Source: an uncultured Christensenellaceae bacterium (GTDB taxonomy: Bacteria > Bacillota > Clostridia > Christensenellales > Christensenellaceae). Taken from it: DNA of 19,618 nucleotides. Made by a program: the position numbers and the translations under genes. Positions 7,408 through 14,525 of the stretch are shown here, piece after piece (the first letter of the stretch is position 1; every line of letters begins with the position of its first letter). The notes under the pieces were generated by a model. The model made no database searches. It saw nothing but the letters and a program-made list of their open reading frames with translations, and was not told where the DNA came from. The DNA is taken from contig CAKROK010000042.1 of the NCBI GenBank assembly GCA_934373295.1, positions 1-19,618 of the forward strand. The letters run 5' to 3'.

Positions 7408-8128
7408 AGTTAAGGTTACCGATCTTCATAAGAGCTTCGGCGCGCTCGAGGTTTTAAACGGCATCGATCTTGAAATCAAGGAGGGCGAGGTCGTCTGCCT
7501 CATCGGCCCCTCCGGCTCGGGTAAATCCACCTTCCTGCGCTGTTTAAACAGGCTTGAGGAATCCACCTCCGGCACGATCGAGGTCGACGGTTTTGAGATA
7601 TCCGATAAAAAGCTCAACATCGACAAGGTTAGGCAGAATATCGGCATGGTCTTTCAGCAGTTCAACCTGTTCGAGCACATGACCGTGCTTAAAAACGTCA
7701 TGTTCGCGCCCGTCGAGTTAAAGCTCATGACTAAGGAAGAAGCTAAGAATAAGGCAATGGAGCTTTTGACGAGAGTCGGCCTTGCCGATAAGGCGGACAG
7801 CTATCCGCGTCAGCTCTCCGGCGGTCAGAAGCAGCGTGTCGCGATAGCGCGCGCCCTCGCGATGAACCCCGACATAATGCTCTTTGACGAACCCACGAGC
7901 GCCCTTGACCCCGAAATGGTTGGCGAGGTGCTTCAGGTCATGAAGGAGCTTGCGCTTTCCGGCATGACCATGGTCGTGGTCACCCACGAGATGGGCTTTG
8001 CGCGAGAGGTCGGAAGCCGCGTCATATTCATGTCCGACGGCGTGATAGTCGAGCAGGGCAAGCCCTCCGACATATTCACCAACCCCAAAGAAGAGCGCAC
8101 AAAGGAATTTTTAAGCTGCGTACTTTAA
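7397..8128 (+). CDS. Amino acid ABC transporter ATP-binding protein (importer 1)
   Basis: A 243-residue GlnQ-like ATPase. Walker A GPSGSGKS (37-44), Q-loop FQQFNLF (86-92), ABC signature LSGGQKQR (140-147), Walker B IMLFDEP (160-166) and switch histidine H197 in THEMG are all present, so it should be active. It powers uptake through the preceding permease as a cytoplasmic dimer. ATG start with GAGGCTGAG just upstream inside the permease gene. A strong terminator follows at once, so the operon consists of three genes. Confidence 0.95.
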   Translation: MKNKVKVTDLHKSFGALEVLNGIDLEIKEGEVVCLIGPSGSGKSTFLRCLNRLEESTSGTIEVDGFEISDKKLNIDKVRQNIGMVFQQFNLFEHMTVLKNVMFAPVELKLMTKEEAKNKAMELLTRVGLADKADSYPRQLSGGQKQRVAIARALAMNPDIMLFDEPTSALDPEMVGEVLQVMKELALSGMTMVVVTHEMGFAREVGSRVIFMSDGVIVEQGKPSDIFTNPKEERTKEFLSCVL

Positions 8129-8144
8129 AAATCGCATAATAAAT

Positions 8145-8174
8145 GCGGCGGTCATATCAGACTGCCGCTTTTTT
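8145..8174. terminator. Intergenic terminator between convergent genes
   Basis: GCGGCGGTC (8145-8153) pairs with GACTGCCGC (8160-8168), 9 pairs with one G.T, loop ATATCA, followed by TTTTTT (8169-8174). On the plus strand it ends the importer 1 operon. On the minus strand the same hairpin is followed by the looser ATTTATTATGCGATTTTT, so it may also serve the convergent LCP gene. Confidence 0.85.
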
Positions 8175-8181
8175 ATATGTA

Positions 8182-9222
8182 TTATCCGAAGTGCTCCTTC
8201 ATATACTGCTCAAACTCGTCCTCCACCGGCGCGAGCACCGCCGCGCCTCCGTCCGTCGTGAAGCCCTTGCTGGGGACGGTGTACTTGCTCATGCTGTCGA
8301 GGTCCAGCCTGTTCTTCACGAACCCCGCGAGCGCGACGCACTGGTCTAATGAAAGATCCGTCTTTGTGTACTTTGACATCGTCCCGTAAAGGCGGGTCGC
8401 CGCGGAGACCGTGTCCATGCCTTTAAGCTTTTTCGCCACAGCTAATATGTAGTCCTGCTGGCGCGATACCCTGCCGAAATCGTCGCCCGCACCCTTTCTC
8501 GTGCGCAGATACGGGTCAATGTTGTCCGTCGTTATAGTGACCGTCTCGCCCTTTTTACCCACGCCCTTTACGTCTCTGTCCATGACGACCTCAACGCCGC
8601 CCAGATCGTCCGCGAGTTTGTATATGCCGTCCATATCTATGGACATGTAGTAGTCTATCTTGACGTTAAACTTGCCGTCCATGTTGATGAAATCCTCAAA
8701 CGCCTTTTTAGCGAACAGCGCGCCCCGTCCGTTCGGACCGCCGCCGAAGTTATAGGCGGTGTTTATCCTCTGCGAGACGGATTTCGTCACATTGCCGCTC
8801 TCGTCCATCTCCTTAGGCACAGTCACCCACATATCCCTCGGGACGGAGAGCAGCTCGATGGTATCCTTATCAAAATCCACCGTACACAGCATCATTACGT
8901 CGCTGTGCCAGCCCCTATGCTCGCCCTCGCGCTCGCTGTTTGAGTCTATTCCCAAAAACAATATGTTGCACTTTCCCGTGAGGTTTCCCTCTTCATCCAC
9001 GCCTATGTTCGAGTCCTTGTTTCCCGTATCAAACGCGCTTGACGGGTCCTTCATCAGTCCTTTAGTATAGCTGACCATGTATATGCCCAGCACCGCCGCC
9101 GCAAGTATCAGCACTGCCAGCAGTATTATAAGCACCTTTGCGGGCGTGCTCAAGCCTCCCGATTTTCGTCTATCACTTCTCAAGGCGTACCTGCGCGCCT
9201 CGCTGCTTTCAATTTTTTTCAT
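8182..9222 (-). CDS. LytR-CpsA-Psr (LCP) family glycopolymer transferase, copy 1
   Basis: A 346-residue protein: short basic cytoplasmic tail, one membrane helix (about 28-50), then the extracellular LCP domain. Family landmarks are GIDSN (91-95), HSDVMML (106-112), SVPRDMWV (126-133), INTAYNFGGG (153-162), RTRKG (240-244) and GRVSRQQ (250-256). The conserved Arg and Asp residues bind the pyrophosphate of the lipid-linked donor. LCP enzymes transfer wall teichoic acid or other glycopolymers from undecaprenyl-pyrophosphate to peptidoglycan; the polymer here is unknown. The start chosen is the ATG at 9222, with GGAGG 5 bases upstream; an in-frame TTG 66 bases earlier has no comparable site. It is a close paralogue of the LCP protein at 9925-11037, with a lipoprotein gene between them. 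Confidence 0.92.
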   Translation of the reverse strand: MKKIESSEARRYALRSDRRKSGGLSTPAKVLIILLAVLILAAAVLGIYMVSYTKGLMKDPSSAFDTGNKDSNIGVDEEGNLTGKCNILFLGIDSNSEREGEHRGWHSDVMMLCTVDFDKDTIELLSVPRDMWVTVPKEMDESGNVTKSVSQRINTAYNFGGGPNGRGALFAKKAFEDFINMDGKFNVKIDYYMSIDMDGIYKLADDLGGVEVVMDRDVKGVGKKGETVTITTDNIDPYLRTRKGAGDDFGRVSRQQDYILAVAKKLKGMDTVSAATRLYGTMSKYTKTDLSLDQCVALAGFVKNRLDLDSMSKYTVPSKGFTTDGGAAVLAPVEDEFEQYMKEHFG

Positions 9223-9288
9223 GACGTCCTCCGTATTCCCTTTCTTTTTATTGATTCTACCATATAAGTGTAAACCTTCTGTGTCCAA

Positions 9289-9318
9289 ATTATAAATTTA
9301 CTGCATCATTTTGCTCAA
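9289..9318 (-). promoter_or_regulatory. Possible promoter of LCP copy 1
   Basis: On the minus strand TTGAGC (plus 9313-9318) and TATAAT (plus 9289-9294) are 18 bases apart. The -10 is perfect. It lies directly downstream of the terminator of the preceding lipoprotein gene. Confidence 0.5.
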
Positions 9319-9323
9319 AATAA

Positions 9324-9352
9324 AAAAACGCCGCAGAATATACGACGTTTTT
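9324..9352 (-). terminator. Terminator of the small lipoprotein gene
   Basis: On the minus strand AAAAACGTCG and CGGCGTTTTT form a 10-position stem with one mismatch around a 9-base loop, followed by further T (TTATTTTG). It begins 14 bases after the stop codon of the lipoprotein gene. Confidence 0.7.
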
Positions 9353-9366
9353 GGTATTATTTGTTA

Positions 9367-9858
9367 TCAATAATCCTTGAGCTGTTCGCTCTTTATGCAC
9401 ACGAAGTTGCCCTTTGCGTTGTATAGGACGAGGTCGCCCGTAACGTTCTCAAGCTTGCTCCCGTACATATCCTGGATCTCGGAGGGCTGCTTGCCGTCGT
9501 CTGAGGGAGTGATGCTCACCGTTCCGTATATGGGCTCTTTCCAGCTCTTATCGATCTCAAAGTCAGCATAGATGTTTTCACCGTCTATCATGGTAACGAC
9601 CTGCTTCGCGAGCTGCTCGCCGTCATACGCATCTATAGAAAACGCGATTATGGCGTCTTTGGCGATATTCGTCGTGCAGTGCAGCCTGAGCGTCGTGTCA
9701 TTTAACTTTTCAAGAGTCGCGCTGCCCGTTATTTCATATGTCTTTGCGCCCTGCGTCGTCTCGGGCTTCGCTACTGCCTTGGCTCCGCACGCGCATATCA
9801 TCAGTATCATTACCGCGATAAGCGCAAGCAAAGCCGTGTACTTTATTGATTTCTTCAT
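9367..9858 (-). CDS. Small lipoprotein of unknown function
   Basis: A 163-residue protein with a type II signal peptide: MKKSIKY, a hydrophobic core, and lipobox I-C-A-C with C24 as the likely lipidated residue (C22 lies just before it). The mature part begins with a short Ala/Thr/Glu-rich linker, then about 125 residues in a pattern suggesting a small beta-rich domain (alternating stretches such as YEITGSATL and TLRLHCTT). No catalytic motif is apparent and I do not recognise the family. ATG start, AAAGGA upstream. It has its own promoter and terminator although it sits between two LCP genes, so a cell-envelope role is plausible from context only. Confidence 0.8.
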   Translation of the reverse strand: MKKSIKYTALLALIAVMILMICACGAKAVAKPETTQGAKTYEITGSATLEKLNDTTLRLHCTTNIAKDAIIAFSIDAYDGEQLAKQVVTMIDGENIYADFEIDKSWKEPIYGTVSITPSDDGKQPSEIQDMYGSKLENVTGDLVLYNAKGNFVCIKSEQLKDY

Positions 9859-9890
9859 CGAATACTTTTCCTTTCGGTTTTTACTATAAT

Positions 9891-9919
9891 AGTATAACCA
9901 AAAATCCGCGCGGTGTAAA
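9891..9919 (-). promoter_or_regulatory. Promoter of the small lipoprotein gene, with overlapping palindrome
   Basis: On the minus strand TTTACA (plus 9914-9919) and TATACT (plus 9891-9896) are 17 bases apart. The palindrome GTAAAG-TC-CTTTAC (plus 9915-9928) overlaps the -35 element and also the stop codon of the upstream LCP gene. Confidence 0.6.
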
Positions 9920-9924
9920 GTCCT

Positions 9925-11037
9925 TTACGCCTCTTGATCGTAGAAATACTCGAGCATATAGGTCTTGAGCTCTTCCTCGTCTACCGCAAGCACGCTCGCG
10001 CCGCCGCTCGTCCTGAAGCCCTTGCCCGTTATCGTGTACTTTGTGAGGTTGTCGAGGTCAAAGTCCTTTACAAATCCCGCCAACGACAGGCACTGATCCA
10101 GCGAGAGGTTGGTCTTTGCGTACTGCGTGATGGTGCCGTACATGCTCGTTACGGCCTCCGTCGTGCCCATGGCCTTTATCTTCTTTGCGACAGCCATTAT
10201 GTAGTCCTGCTGACGGGAAACTCTGCCGTAATCGTCGCCCGCGCCCTTTCTCGTGCGGATATATGCGTCGATGTTGCTCTTATTAATTGTGACCGTGTCG
10301 CCCTTGTTGCCCACTCCGGCTACGTATCTGTCCATCACGACCTCAACGCCGCCGATATCGTCCGCGAGCTTATAAAGACCGTCTATGTCGATGGACACAA
10401 AGTAGTCGATCTTAACATCAAACATGCCGTCCAGAGAAAGGAAATCCTCCATGCACTTCATGGCAAACTTCGCGCCGTCCTTATCCGGACCGCCGCCAAA
10501 GCTATACGCGGTGTTTATGCGCTGCTCCGTGCTCGTGAGCACGTTTCCGTTTTCATCCATGGACTTGGGGACCTTTACCCACATGTCTCTGGGGACGGAC
10601 GTGAGGTGCATCGTCTTGTTGTCGAAGTTTATGGAGCAAAGCATCATTACGTCGCTGCGATAGCCCATTCTCTTTGCTTCTCTTTCGGCGTTTGAATCGA
10701 TGCCCAAAAGAAGGATGTTATATATACCCTCTGTCTTTACGTATTTCTGGTCGTTCTTGTCATCCACTACTACGTTGCTGTCATCTTTTCCGTCGTTCAG
10801 CTTAAATGCATCTTCAGGATTATTCATGACGTTGTTTGCATATGTCACGAGAAAGATACCCAAACCTATCGCAACAACAAGCAGGCAGCTCAATACTATG
10901 AGAAGCACCTTTACCGGCTTGCTCATGCCCTGCTTAACGGCTGTCTCCCTGCCGTGCGCGGCGTTTTCGCCATCTACGCTGACGTGCCTGCGCGTTACCT
11001 TTATCTCGTTGTCGCCCTGCCGCCTGTCTTTACTCAT
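9925..11037 (-). CDS. LytR-CpsA-Psr (LCP) family glycopolymer transferase, copy 2
   Basis: A 370-residue paralogue of the LCP protein at 8182-9222, similar along the whole extracellular domain. It has a longer, charged cytoplasmic tail (about 1-40), one membrane helix (about 42-65), then GIDSN (112-116), RSDVMML (127-133), SVPRDMWV (147-154), INTAYSFGGG, RTRKGAGDDYGR and SRQQ. All expected pyrophosphate-binding Arg/Asp positions are present. Expected role: attachment of an undecaprenyl-linked glycopolymer to peptidoglycan at the outer membrane face. ATG start with AGGAGG 4 bases upstream and its own promoter. The lipoprotein gene follows downstream with a separate promoter; no clear terminator separates them. 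Confidence 0.92.
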   Translation of the reverse strand: MSKDRRQGDNEIKVTRRHVSVDGENAAHGRETAVKQGMSKPVKVLLIVLSCLLVVAIGLGIFLVTYANNVMNNPEDAFKLNDGKDDSNVVVDDKNDQKYVKTEGIYNILLLGIDSNAEREAKRMGYRSDVMMLCSINFDNKTMHLTSVPRDMWVKVPKSMDENGNVLTSTEQRINTAYSFGGGPDKDGAKFAMKCMEDFLSLDGMFDVKIDYFVSIDIDGLYKLADDIGGVEVVMDRYVAGVGNKGDTVTINKSNIDAYIRTRKGAGDDYGRVSRQQDYIMAVAKKIKAMGTTEAVTSMYGTITQYAKTNLSLDQCLSLAGFVKDFDLDNLTKYTITGKGFRTSGGASVLAVDEEELKTYMLEYFYDQEA

Positions 11038-11073
11038 ATTTCCTCCTAAAACGGTACAATTTTCGCACTCATG

Positions 11074-11102
11074 ATTTTAGCACTTTTGTCGATTTATATC
11101 AA
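11074..11102 (-). promoter_or_regulatory. Promoter of LCP copy 2
   Basis: On the minus strand TTGATA (plus 11097-11102) and TAAAAT (plus 11074-11079) are separated by 17 bases, giving a short leader of about 30 nt. A second TTGACA a little upstream has no well-placed -10. Confidence 0.6.
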
Positions 11103-11187
11103 TATGCAGATGTCAACATTTTGTATCAGTTTTACGCTTTTTAGTGACTTTTTATGCCATGCCGGCCATATTCGTTCTTATTAACCT

Positions 11188-11216
11188 AAAAGACCGGCGG
11201 TTTTGGCCGATCTTTT
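11188..11216 (-). terminator. Terminator of amino acid importer 2 operon
   Basis: AAAAGACCGGC (11188-11198) pairs with GCCGATCTTTT (11206-11216), 11 positions with one mismatch, loop of 7. On the minus strand the stem ends in TCTTTT followed by AGGTTAATA. It lies about 10 bases after the ATPase stop codon. Confidence 0.7.
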
Positions 11217-11225
11217 TAATAAGAT

Positions 11226-11969
11226 TTACAGAACTTTGCTCAGGAAGTCCTTTAAGCGCGGATTTCTCGGATGATCGAAGAACTCATCCGGCCTGCCCTC
11301 CTCGAGTATCTGCCCGCTCTCCATGAATATGCAGCGCGTGCCTACCTCTTTGGCAAAGCCCATCTCATGCGTTACTACGACCATCGTCATGCCCGAATCC
11401 GCAAGCTCCTTCATGAGCGACAGTACCTCGCCCACCATTTCGGGGTCGAGCGCGCTCGTCGGCTCGTCAAACAGCATAACGTCCGGGTTCATCGCGAGCG
11501 CCCTCACGATGGCGACTCTCTGTTTCTGTCCGCCGGAGAGCATCCCGGGATATGCGTCCGCCTTATCCGCCAGCCCTATTCTCTCCAAAAGCTCCATCGC
11601 GCGCGCATCCGCCTGCTCCTTTGTCATGAGCTTGAGCTTAACGGGCGCAAGGGTGATGTTCTGCTTTATCGTCTTGTGCGGGAAGAGGTTGAACTGCTGA
11701 AAGACCATGCCCATCTTTTGGCGCAATGCGTTGACCTCGCTCTTGGGGACATTTATCTGCTGTCCTTCAAACCATATCTCGCCCGAGGTGGGTATCTCAA
11801 GCAGGTTTAAGCAGCGCAGAAATGTGCTCTTTCCGCATCCGGACGGCCCTATGACGACCACCTTTTCCCCTCTTTCGATGGTGATATCTATTCCCTTTAA
11901 CGCCTCGTTCGCGCCGAAGCTCTTGTGCAGGTCCTTTACCTCTATGAGATTATTTTTAGCGTCTGTCAT
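11226..11969 (-). CDS. Amino acid ABC transporter ATP-binding protein (importer 2)
   Basis: A 247-residue GlnQ-like ATPase with Walker A GPSGCGKS (41-48), FQQFNLF Q-loop (90-96), signature LSGGQKQR (144-151), Walker B VMLFDEP (164-170) and H201 in THEMG, all intact. The start chosen is the ATG at 11969 with AGGATGG 7 bases upstream; a TTG 21 bases earlier is in frame but would place that site inside the gene. The first 14 bases overlap the 3' end of the permease gene, indicating coupled translation. Last gene of the SBP-permease-ATPase operon, followed by a terminator. It resembles the importer 1 ATPase but is clearly a separate paralogue. Confidence 0.94.
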   Translation of the reverse strand: MTDAKNNLIEVKDLHKSFGANEALKGIDITIERGEKVVVIGPSGCGKSTFLRCLNLLEIPTSGEIWFEGQQINVPKSEVNALRQKMGMVFQQFNLFPHKTIKQNITLAPVKLKLMTKEQADARAMELLERIGLADKADAYPGMLSGGQKQRVAIVRALAMNPDVMLFDEPTSALDPEMVGEVLSLMKELADSGMTMVVVTHEMGFAKEVGTRCIFMESGQILEEGRPDEFFDHPRNPRLKDFLSKVL

Positions 11970-12705
11970 TTCTTGCCATCCTTCTTTCAAATACTTTCAA
12001 AAGCTGCGTGAGCGCCACGACCACGATGAGATAAACCACCGCTATCACGATTATGGGCACGACGCTGTATGTGACCGAGCGTATCTGCGTCGCCTTATAG
12101 GTCAAATCCGCGACGCCTATGACGACGACGAGGGACGTATCCTTTAACAGGGTTATAGCCTCGTTTCCCAGCGCGGGCAAGATGTTCTTTATCGCCTGCG
12201 GAAGGACTATCATGGTCATTGCGGTGGAGTTTTTAAGGCCAAGGCTCCTGCCCGCCTCCATCTGACCCTTATCGACCGCCATAATGCCCGCGCGGATTAT
12301 CTCCGCAACGTATGCGCCCGAGTTTATGCCCAGCGCCAAAAAGCCGACATAGAGGTTTGAGCTCATGCTGCCGCTCGCGAAGATTATAAACGCGAACACC
12401 ATGAGCTGGACCATCATGGGCGTGCCGCGTATTACGGTCAGATAGACGTCGCAAATGCCGTTTAATATGTTCATCACCACGTCTCCGAACGAGAGCTTGC
12501 CTATCCTGGTCGCCCTCCTCTGGACGACGTTCACCTTGCATATCGCCACGAGGCATCCCAAAGCAATGCCTATGAGCGCCGCAAAGACGGTCATTATGAG
12601 CGTGTTTCCTAAGCCTTCAAGGTAAAAGCTCCATCTGTCATCCTTTATAATATTGTTATAGAGCTGATCCCCGAAGTTATCAAACAATGTCGAATTTAGT
12701 ATCAT
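11956..12705 (-). CDS. Amino acid ABC transporter permease (importer 2)
   Basis: A 249-residue membrane protein of the His/Glu/Gln/Arg permease family. Hydrophobic segments lie at about 34-56, 98-112, 117-133, 170-200 and 215-238. RGTPMMVQ (93-100) and the ATPase-docking EAA loop (150-170, starting EAGRSLGLKNS) are conserved. It has a longer N-terminal extension before the first helix (about 30 residues) than the importer 1 permease (about 18). ATG start, GGAAAGGA upstream. It is preceded by a hairpin that separates it from the binding-protein gene and overlaps the ATPase gene downstream. Confidence 0.93.
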   Translation of the reverse strand: MILNSTLFDNFGDQLYNNIIKDDRWSFYLEGLGNTLIMTVFAALIGIALGCLVAICKVNVVQRRATRIGKLSFGDVVMNILNGICDVYLTVIRGTPMMVQLMVFAFIIFASGSMSSNLYVGFLALGINSGAYVAEIIRAGIMAVDKGQMEAGRSLGLKNSTAMTMIVLPQAIKNILPALGNEAITLLKDTSLVVVIGVADLTYKATQIRSVTYSVVPIIVIAVVYLIVVVALTQLLKVFERRMARNDRR

Positions 12706-12737
12706 TTCGGCAGGTTCCTTTCCTTAAATACCCAAAA

Positions 12738-12768
12738 AGAGGAGAATGGGTCGTCTCCATTCTCCCCT
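12738..12768 (-). terminator. Stem-loop between binding protein and permease genes (importer 2)
   Basis: GAGGAGAATGG (12739-12749) pairs with CCATTCTCCCC (12757-12767), 11 positions with one non-Watson-Crick pair, loop of 7. On the minus strand TTTTTGGG follows. It is 16 bases after the binding-protein stop and 33 bases before the permease start, so it is probably a partial terminator that leaves the downstream genes less expressed. Confidence 0.75.
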
Positions 12769-12783
12769 AAAAAACTGTGTGTG

Positions 12784-13560
12784 TTATGCCTGCTTTGCGA
12801 GCTCCATGTGCTCGGAGATGAGCTTGTCGATCTCGCCGCTTGCGAGCATCTCATCGAGTACGCTGTTCACAACCTCCATGAGGTCATCGTTGCCCTTTGC
12901 GATAGCGATAGCATACTGCTCGGTGGTGAAAGCGTCAGCGGACATCTCGATGTCGCTGTTGTTGTTGACTGCGGACTGCGCGGGCATCTGGTCGCACATT
13001 ACTGCGTCGATCTTGCCGGTCTGGAGCGCGATTATGGAATCGGGAACAGTCTTGAAGCGCTGAACGTCTGCGTCCGTGTCGCTCATGAAGATGTCAGAGG
13101 TCGTGCCCAGCTGAACGCCTACGGAGAAGTTAGCCATAGTATCTTCCGTGGGCATCTCTGCGCCCTTCTTTACTACGAAGTACAGGCCGGAGTCGACATA
13201 GTTCTTGGAGAAATCTACCGCCTGCTTACGCTCGTCGGTAACGCTCATACCGGCCGCGCCGAGGTCGCCCTTGCCGGACTGTACAGCGGCTACGATACCA
13301 TCAAAGTCCATGGACACTACTTCAAGCTCAACACCCAGCTTGTCAGCGACTTTCTGGCAGATTTCTACGTCCACGCCTACGACCTTGCCGTCAGCGCCGA
13401 GATACTCATAGGGAGCGAATCCGGGCTCTGTGAGCATCGTGAGCTTGCCCGCTTTTTTGATCTTATCGACAGCGCTCTCCTTGCCGCCGCAGCCTAAAAG
13501 ACATACAGCAGCGGTTACCATAACTACTACGAGTGCGATTATTTTTACAAATTTTTTCAT
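12784..13560 (-). CDS. Polar amino acid ABC transporter substrate-binding lipoprotein (importer 2)
   Basis: A 258-residue solute-binding family 3 protein. The signal peptide ends in lipobox LLGC with C24. Family features are FAPYEYLG (48-55), VGVDVEIC (61-68), AAVQSGKGDLGAAGMS (91-106) and R111 in DERKQAVDFS, the residue that normally contacts the ligand carboxylate. The ligand is not identifiable; a polar or basic amino acid is most likely. ATG start with GAGGAG 8 bases upstream and a good promoter. It shares only family-level similarity with the importer 1 binding protein, so the two systems probably differ in specificity (inference). Confidence 0.92.
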   Translation of the reverse strand: MKKFVKIIALVVVMVTAAVCLLGCGGKESAVDKIKKAGKLTMLTEPGFAPYEYLGADGKVVGVDVEICQKVADKLGVELEVVSMDFDGIVAAVQSGKGDLGAAGMSVTDERKQAVDFSKNYVDSGLYFVVKKGAEMPTEDTMANFSVGVQLGTTSDIFMSDTDADVQRFKTVPDSIIALQTGKIDAVMCDQMPAQSAVNNNSDIEMSADAFTTEQYAIAIAKGNDDLMEVVNSVLDEMLASGEIDKLISEHMELAKQA

Positions 13561-13601
13561 GATGAATACTCCTCATATGTATTAAAAATCTTTATAGTGT
13601 T

Positions 13602-13629
13602 ATTATATACCCTTTTTTAAAAAGCGCAA
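13602..13629 (-). promoter_or_regulatory. Promoter of amino acid importer 2 operon
   Basis: On the minus strand TTGCGC (plus 13624-13629) and a perfect TATAAT (plus 13602-13607) are 16 bases apart, leaving a leader of about 35 nt before the start codon. The DNA upstream to about 13735 is very AT-rich and contains the phased palindromes. Confidence 0.65.
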
Positions 13630-13682
13630 GGGGTTTTTTGAATATTTTTTGTATATTTTCTAAAATTTTTCCCTTTTTAGAC

Positions 13683-13732
13683 TGTATATATGCATTTTTA
13701 TTGTATATATACATTTTTTATGAATATATACA
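13683..13732. promoter_or_regulatory. Array of three 12-bp palindromes phased at 19 bp
   Basis: TGTATATATGCA (13683-13694), TGTATATATACA (13702-13713) and TGAATATATACA (13721-13732) start exactly 19 bases apart. The middle one is a perfect palindrome and the outer two each differ from it at a single position. They lie 54-103 bases upstream of the importer 2 -35 element and downstream of the livF terminator. They look like binding sites for a dimeric or oligomeric regulator; which one is unknown. Confidence 0.5.
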
Positions 13733-13760
13733 TCCATCCATCCTATTTTTTTAAAAGAAA

Positions 13761-13790
13761 AACCTCCGACGTTTTTCATCGTCGAAGGTT
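13761..13790 (-). terminator. Terminator of the liv operon
   Basis: AACCTCCGACG (13761-13771) pairs with CGTCGAAGGTT (13780-13790), 11 positions with one mismatch, loop TTTTTCAT. On the minus strand it runs into TTTTTCTTTTAAAAAAA. It lies 18 bases after the livF stop codon. Confidence 0.85.
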
Positions 13791-13808
13791 ACAAACCAAA
13801 TTTCTATT

Positions 13809-14525
13809 TTACTTAGCAGATCTTCCGAGATAAGCCTCCTTAATGGACTCATCCTCCAAAAGCTCTGCGCCCGTGCCCTGCTGCTTGATCTCGCCCGTCT
13901 CGAGGACGTATGCGTAATCCGCCGCCTTGAGCGCCGCGTTCGCGTTCTGCTCGATGAGCAATACGGTCGTGCCCTGCTCGTTTATCTTCTTGATGCACTT
14001 GAAGATATCCGCGACTACCAGCGGGGCGAGTCCCAACGAAGGCTCATCCATCATTATGAGCTTGGGCTTGGCCATGAGCGCCCTGCCCACTGCGAGCATC
14101 TGCTGCTCGCCGCCGGAAAGCGTACCCGCCATCTGCCAGTTTCTCTCCTTTAAACGGGGGAACATCTCATAGACGCGCTCGATATCCGCGTCTATCTCCG
14201 CCTTATCCTTGCGCATGTACGCGCCTATTTTGAGGTTTTCAAGGACGGTCAGGTTGGGGAAAACGCGCCTACCCTCCGGCACGAGCACTATCCCGCGCGA
14301 GACTATCTTCTGCGCATCCAGACCGTGCATCTCCTCGCCGTTATAGGTTATGCTGCCCTCATATTTTACTATTCCGCTTATCGCCTTTAAGGTGGTCGAC
14401 TTTCCCGCGCCGTTCGCGCCGATGAGCGTGACTATCTTTCCCTCGGGGACGTCAAAGCTAATGCCCTTGAGCGCTTCGATTCCGCCGTAATGTACGTTTA
14501 AATCTTTTACAGAAAGTAATGCCAT
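13809..14525 (-). CDS. livF: Branched-chain amino acid ABC transporter ATP-binding protein LivF
   Basis: A 238-residue ATPase. Walker A GANGAGKS (36-43), the LivF-typical VPEGRRVF (82-89), signature LSGGEQQM (136-143), Walker B LIMMDEPS (156-163) and IEQNA (191-195) in place of the switch histidine region are all as expected for LivF. It should pair with LivG as the motor of the importer. Its ATG overlaps the livG stop by one base (TGATG), with GAGGAC just upstream, so it is translationally coupled. Last gene of the operon, followed by a strong terminator. Confidence 0.95.
   Translation of the reverse strand: MALLSVKDLNVHYGGIEALKGISFDVPEGKIVTLIGANGAGKSTTLKAISGIVKYEGSITYNGEEMHGLDAQKIVSRGIVLVPEGRRVFPNLTVLENLKIGAYMRKDKAEIDADIERVYEMFPRLKERNWQMAGTLSGGEQQMLAVGRALMAKPKLIMMDEPSLGLAPLVVADIFKCIKKINEQGTTVLLIEQNANAALKAADYAYVLETGEIKQQGTGAELLEDESIKEAYLGRSAK

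Noticed and set aside
9934..10695. Plus-strand open frame of 253 codons opposite LCP copy 2
   Set aside because: Antisense shadow of a conserved LCP gene; His/Arg/Val-rich with no motif.
12781..13497. Plus-strand open frame of 238 codons opposite the importer 2 binding protein
   Set aside because: Antisense shadow; no start signals and no recognisable domain.
13683..13732. ArgR (ARG box) operators
   Set aside because: The palindromes have a 12-bp core (TGTAT-AT-ATACA); ARG boxes have a 14-bp core with four A/T in the centre, so the assignment is not supported.
13683..13732. CRISPR array
   Set aside because: The repeats are only 12 bp palindromes with 7-base intervals and no spacers, and no cas gene is present.
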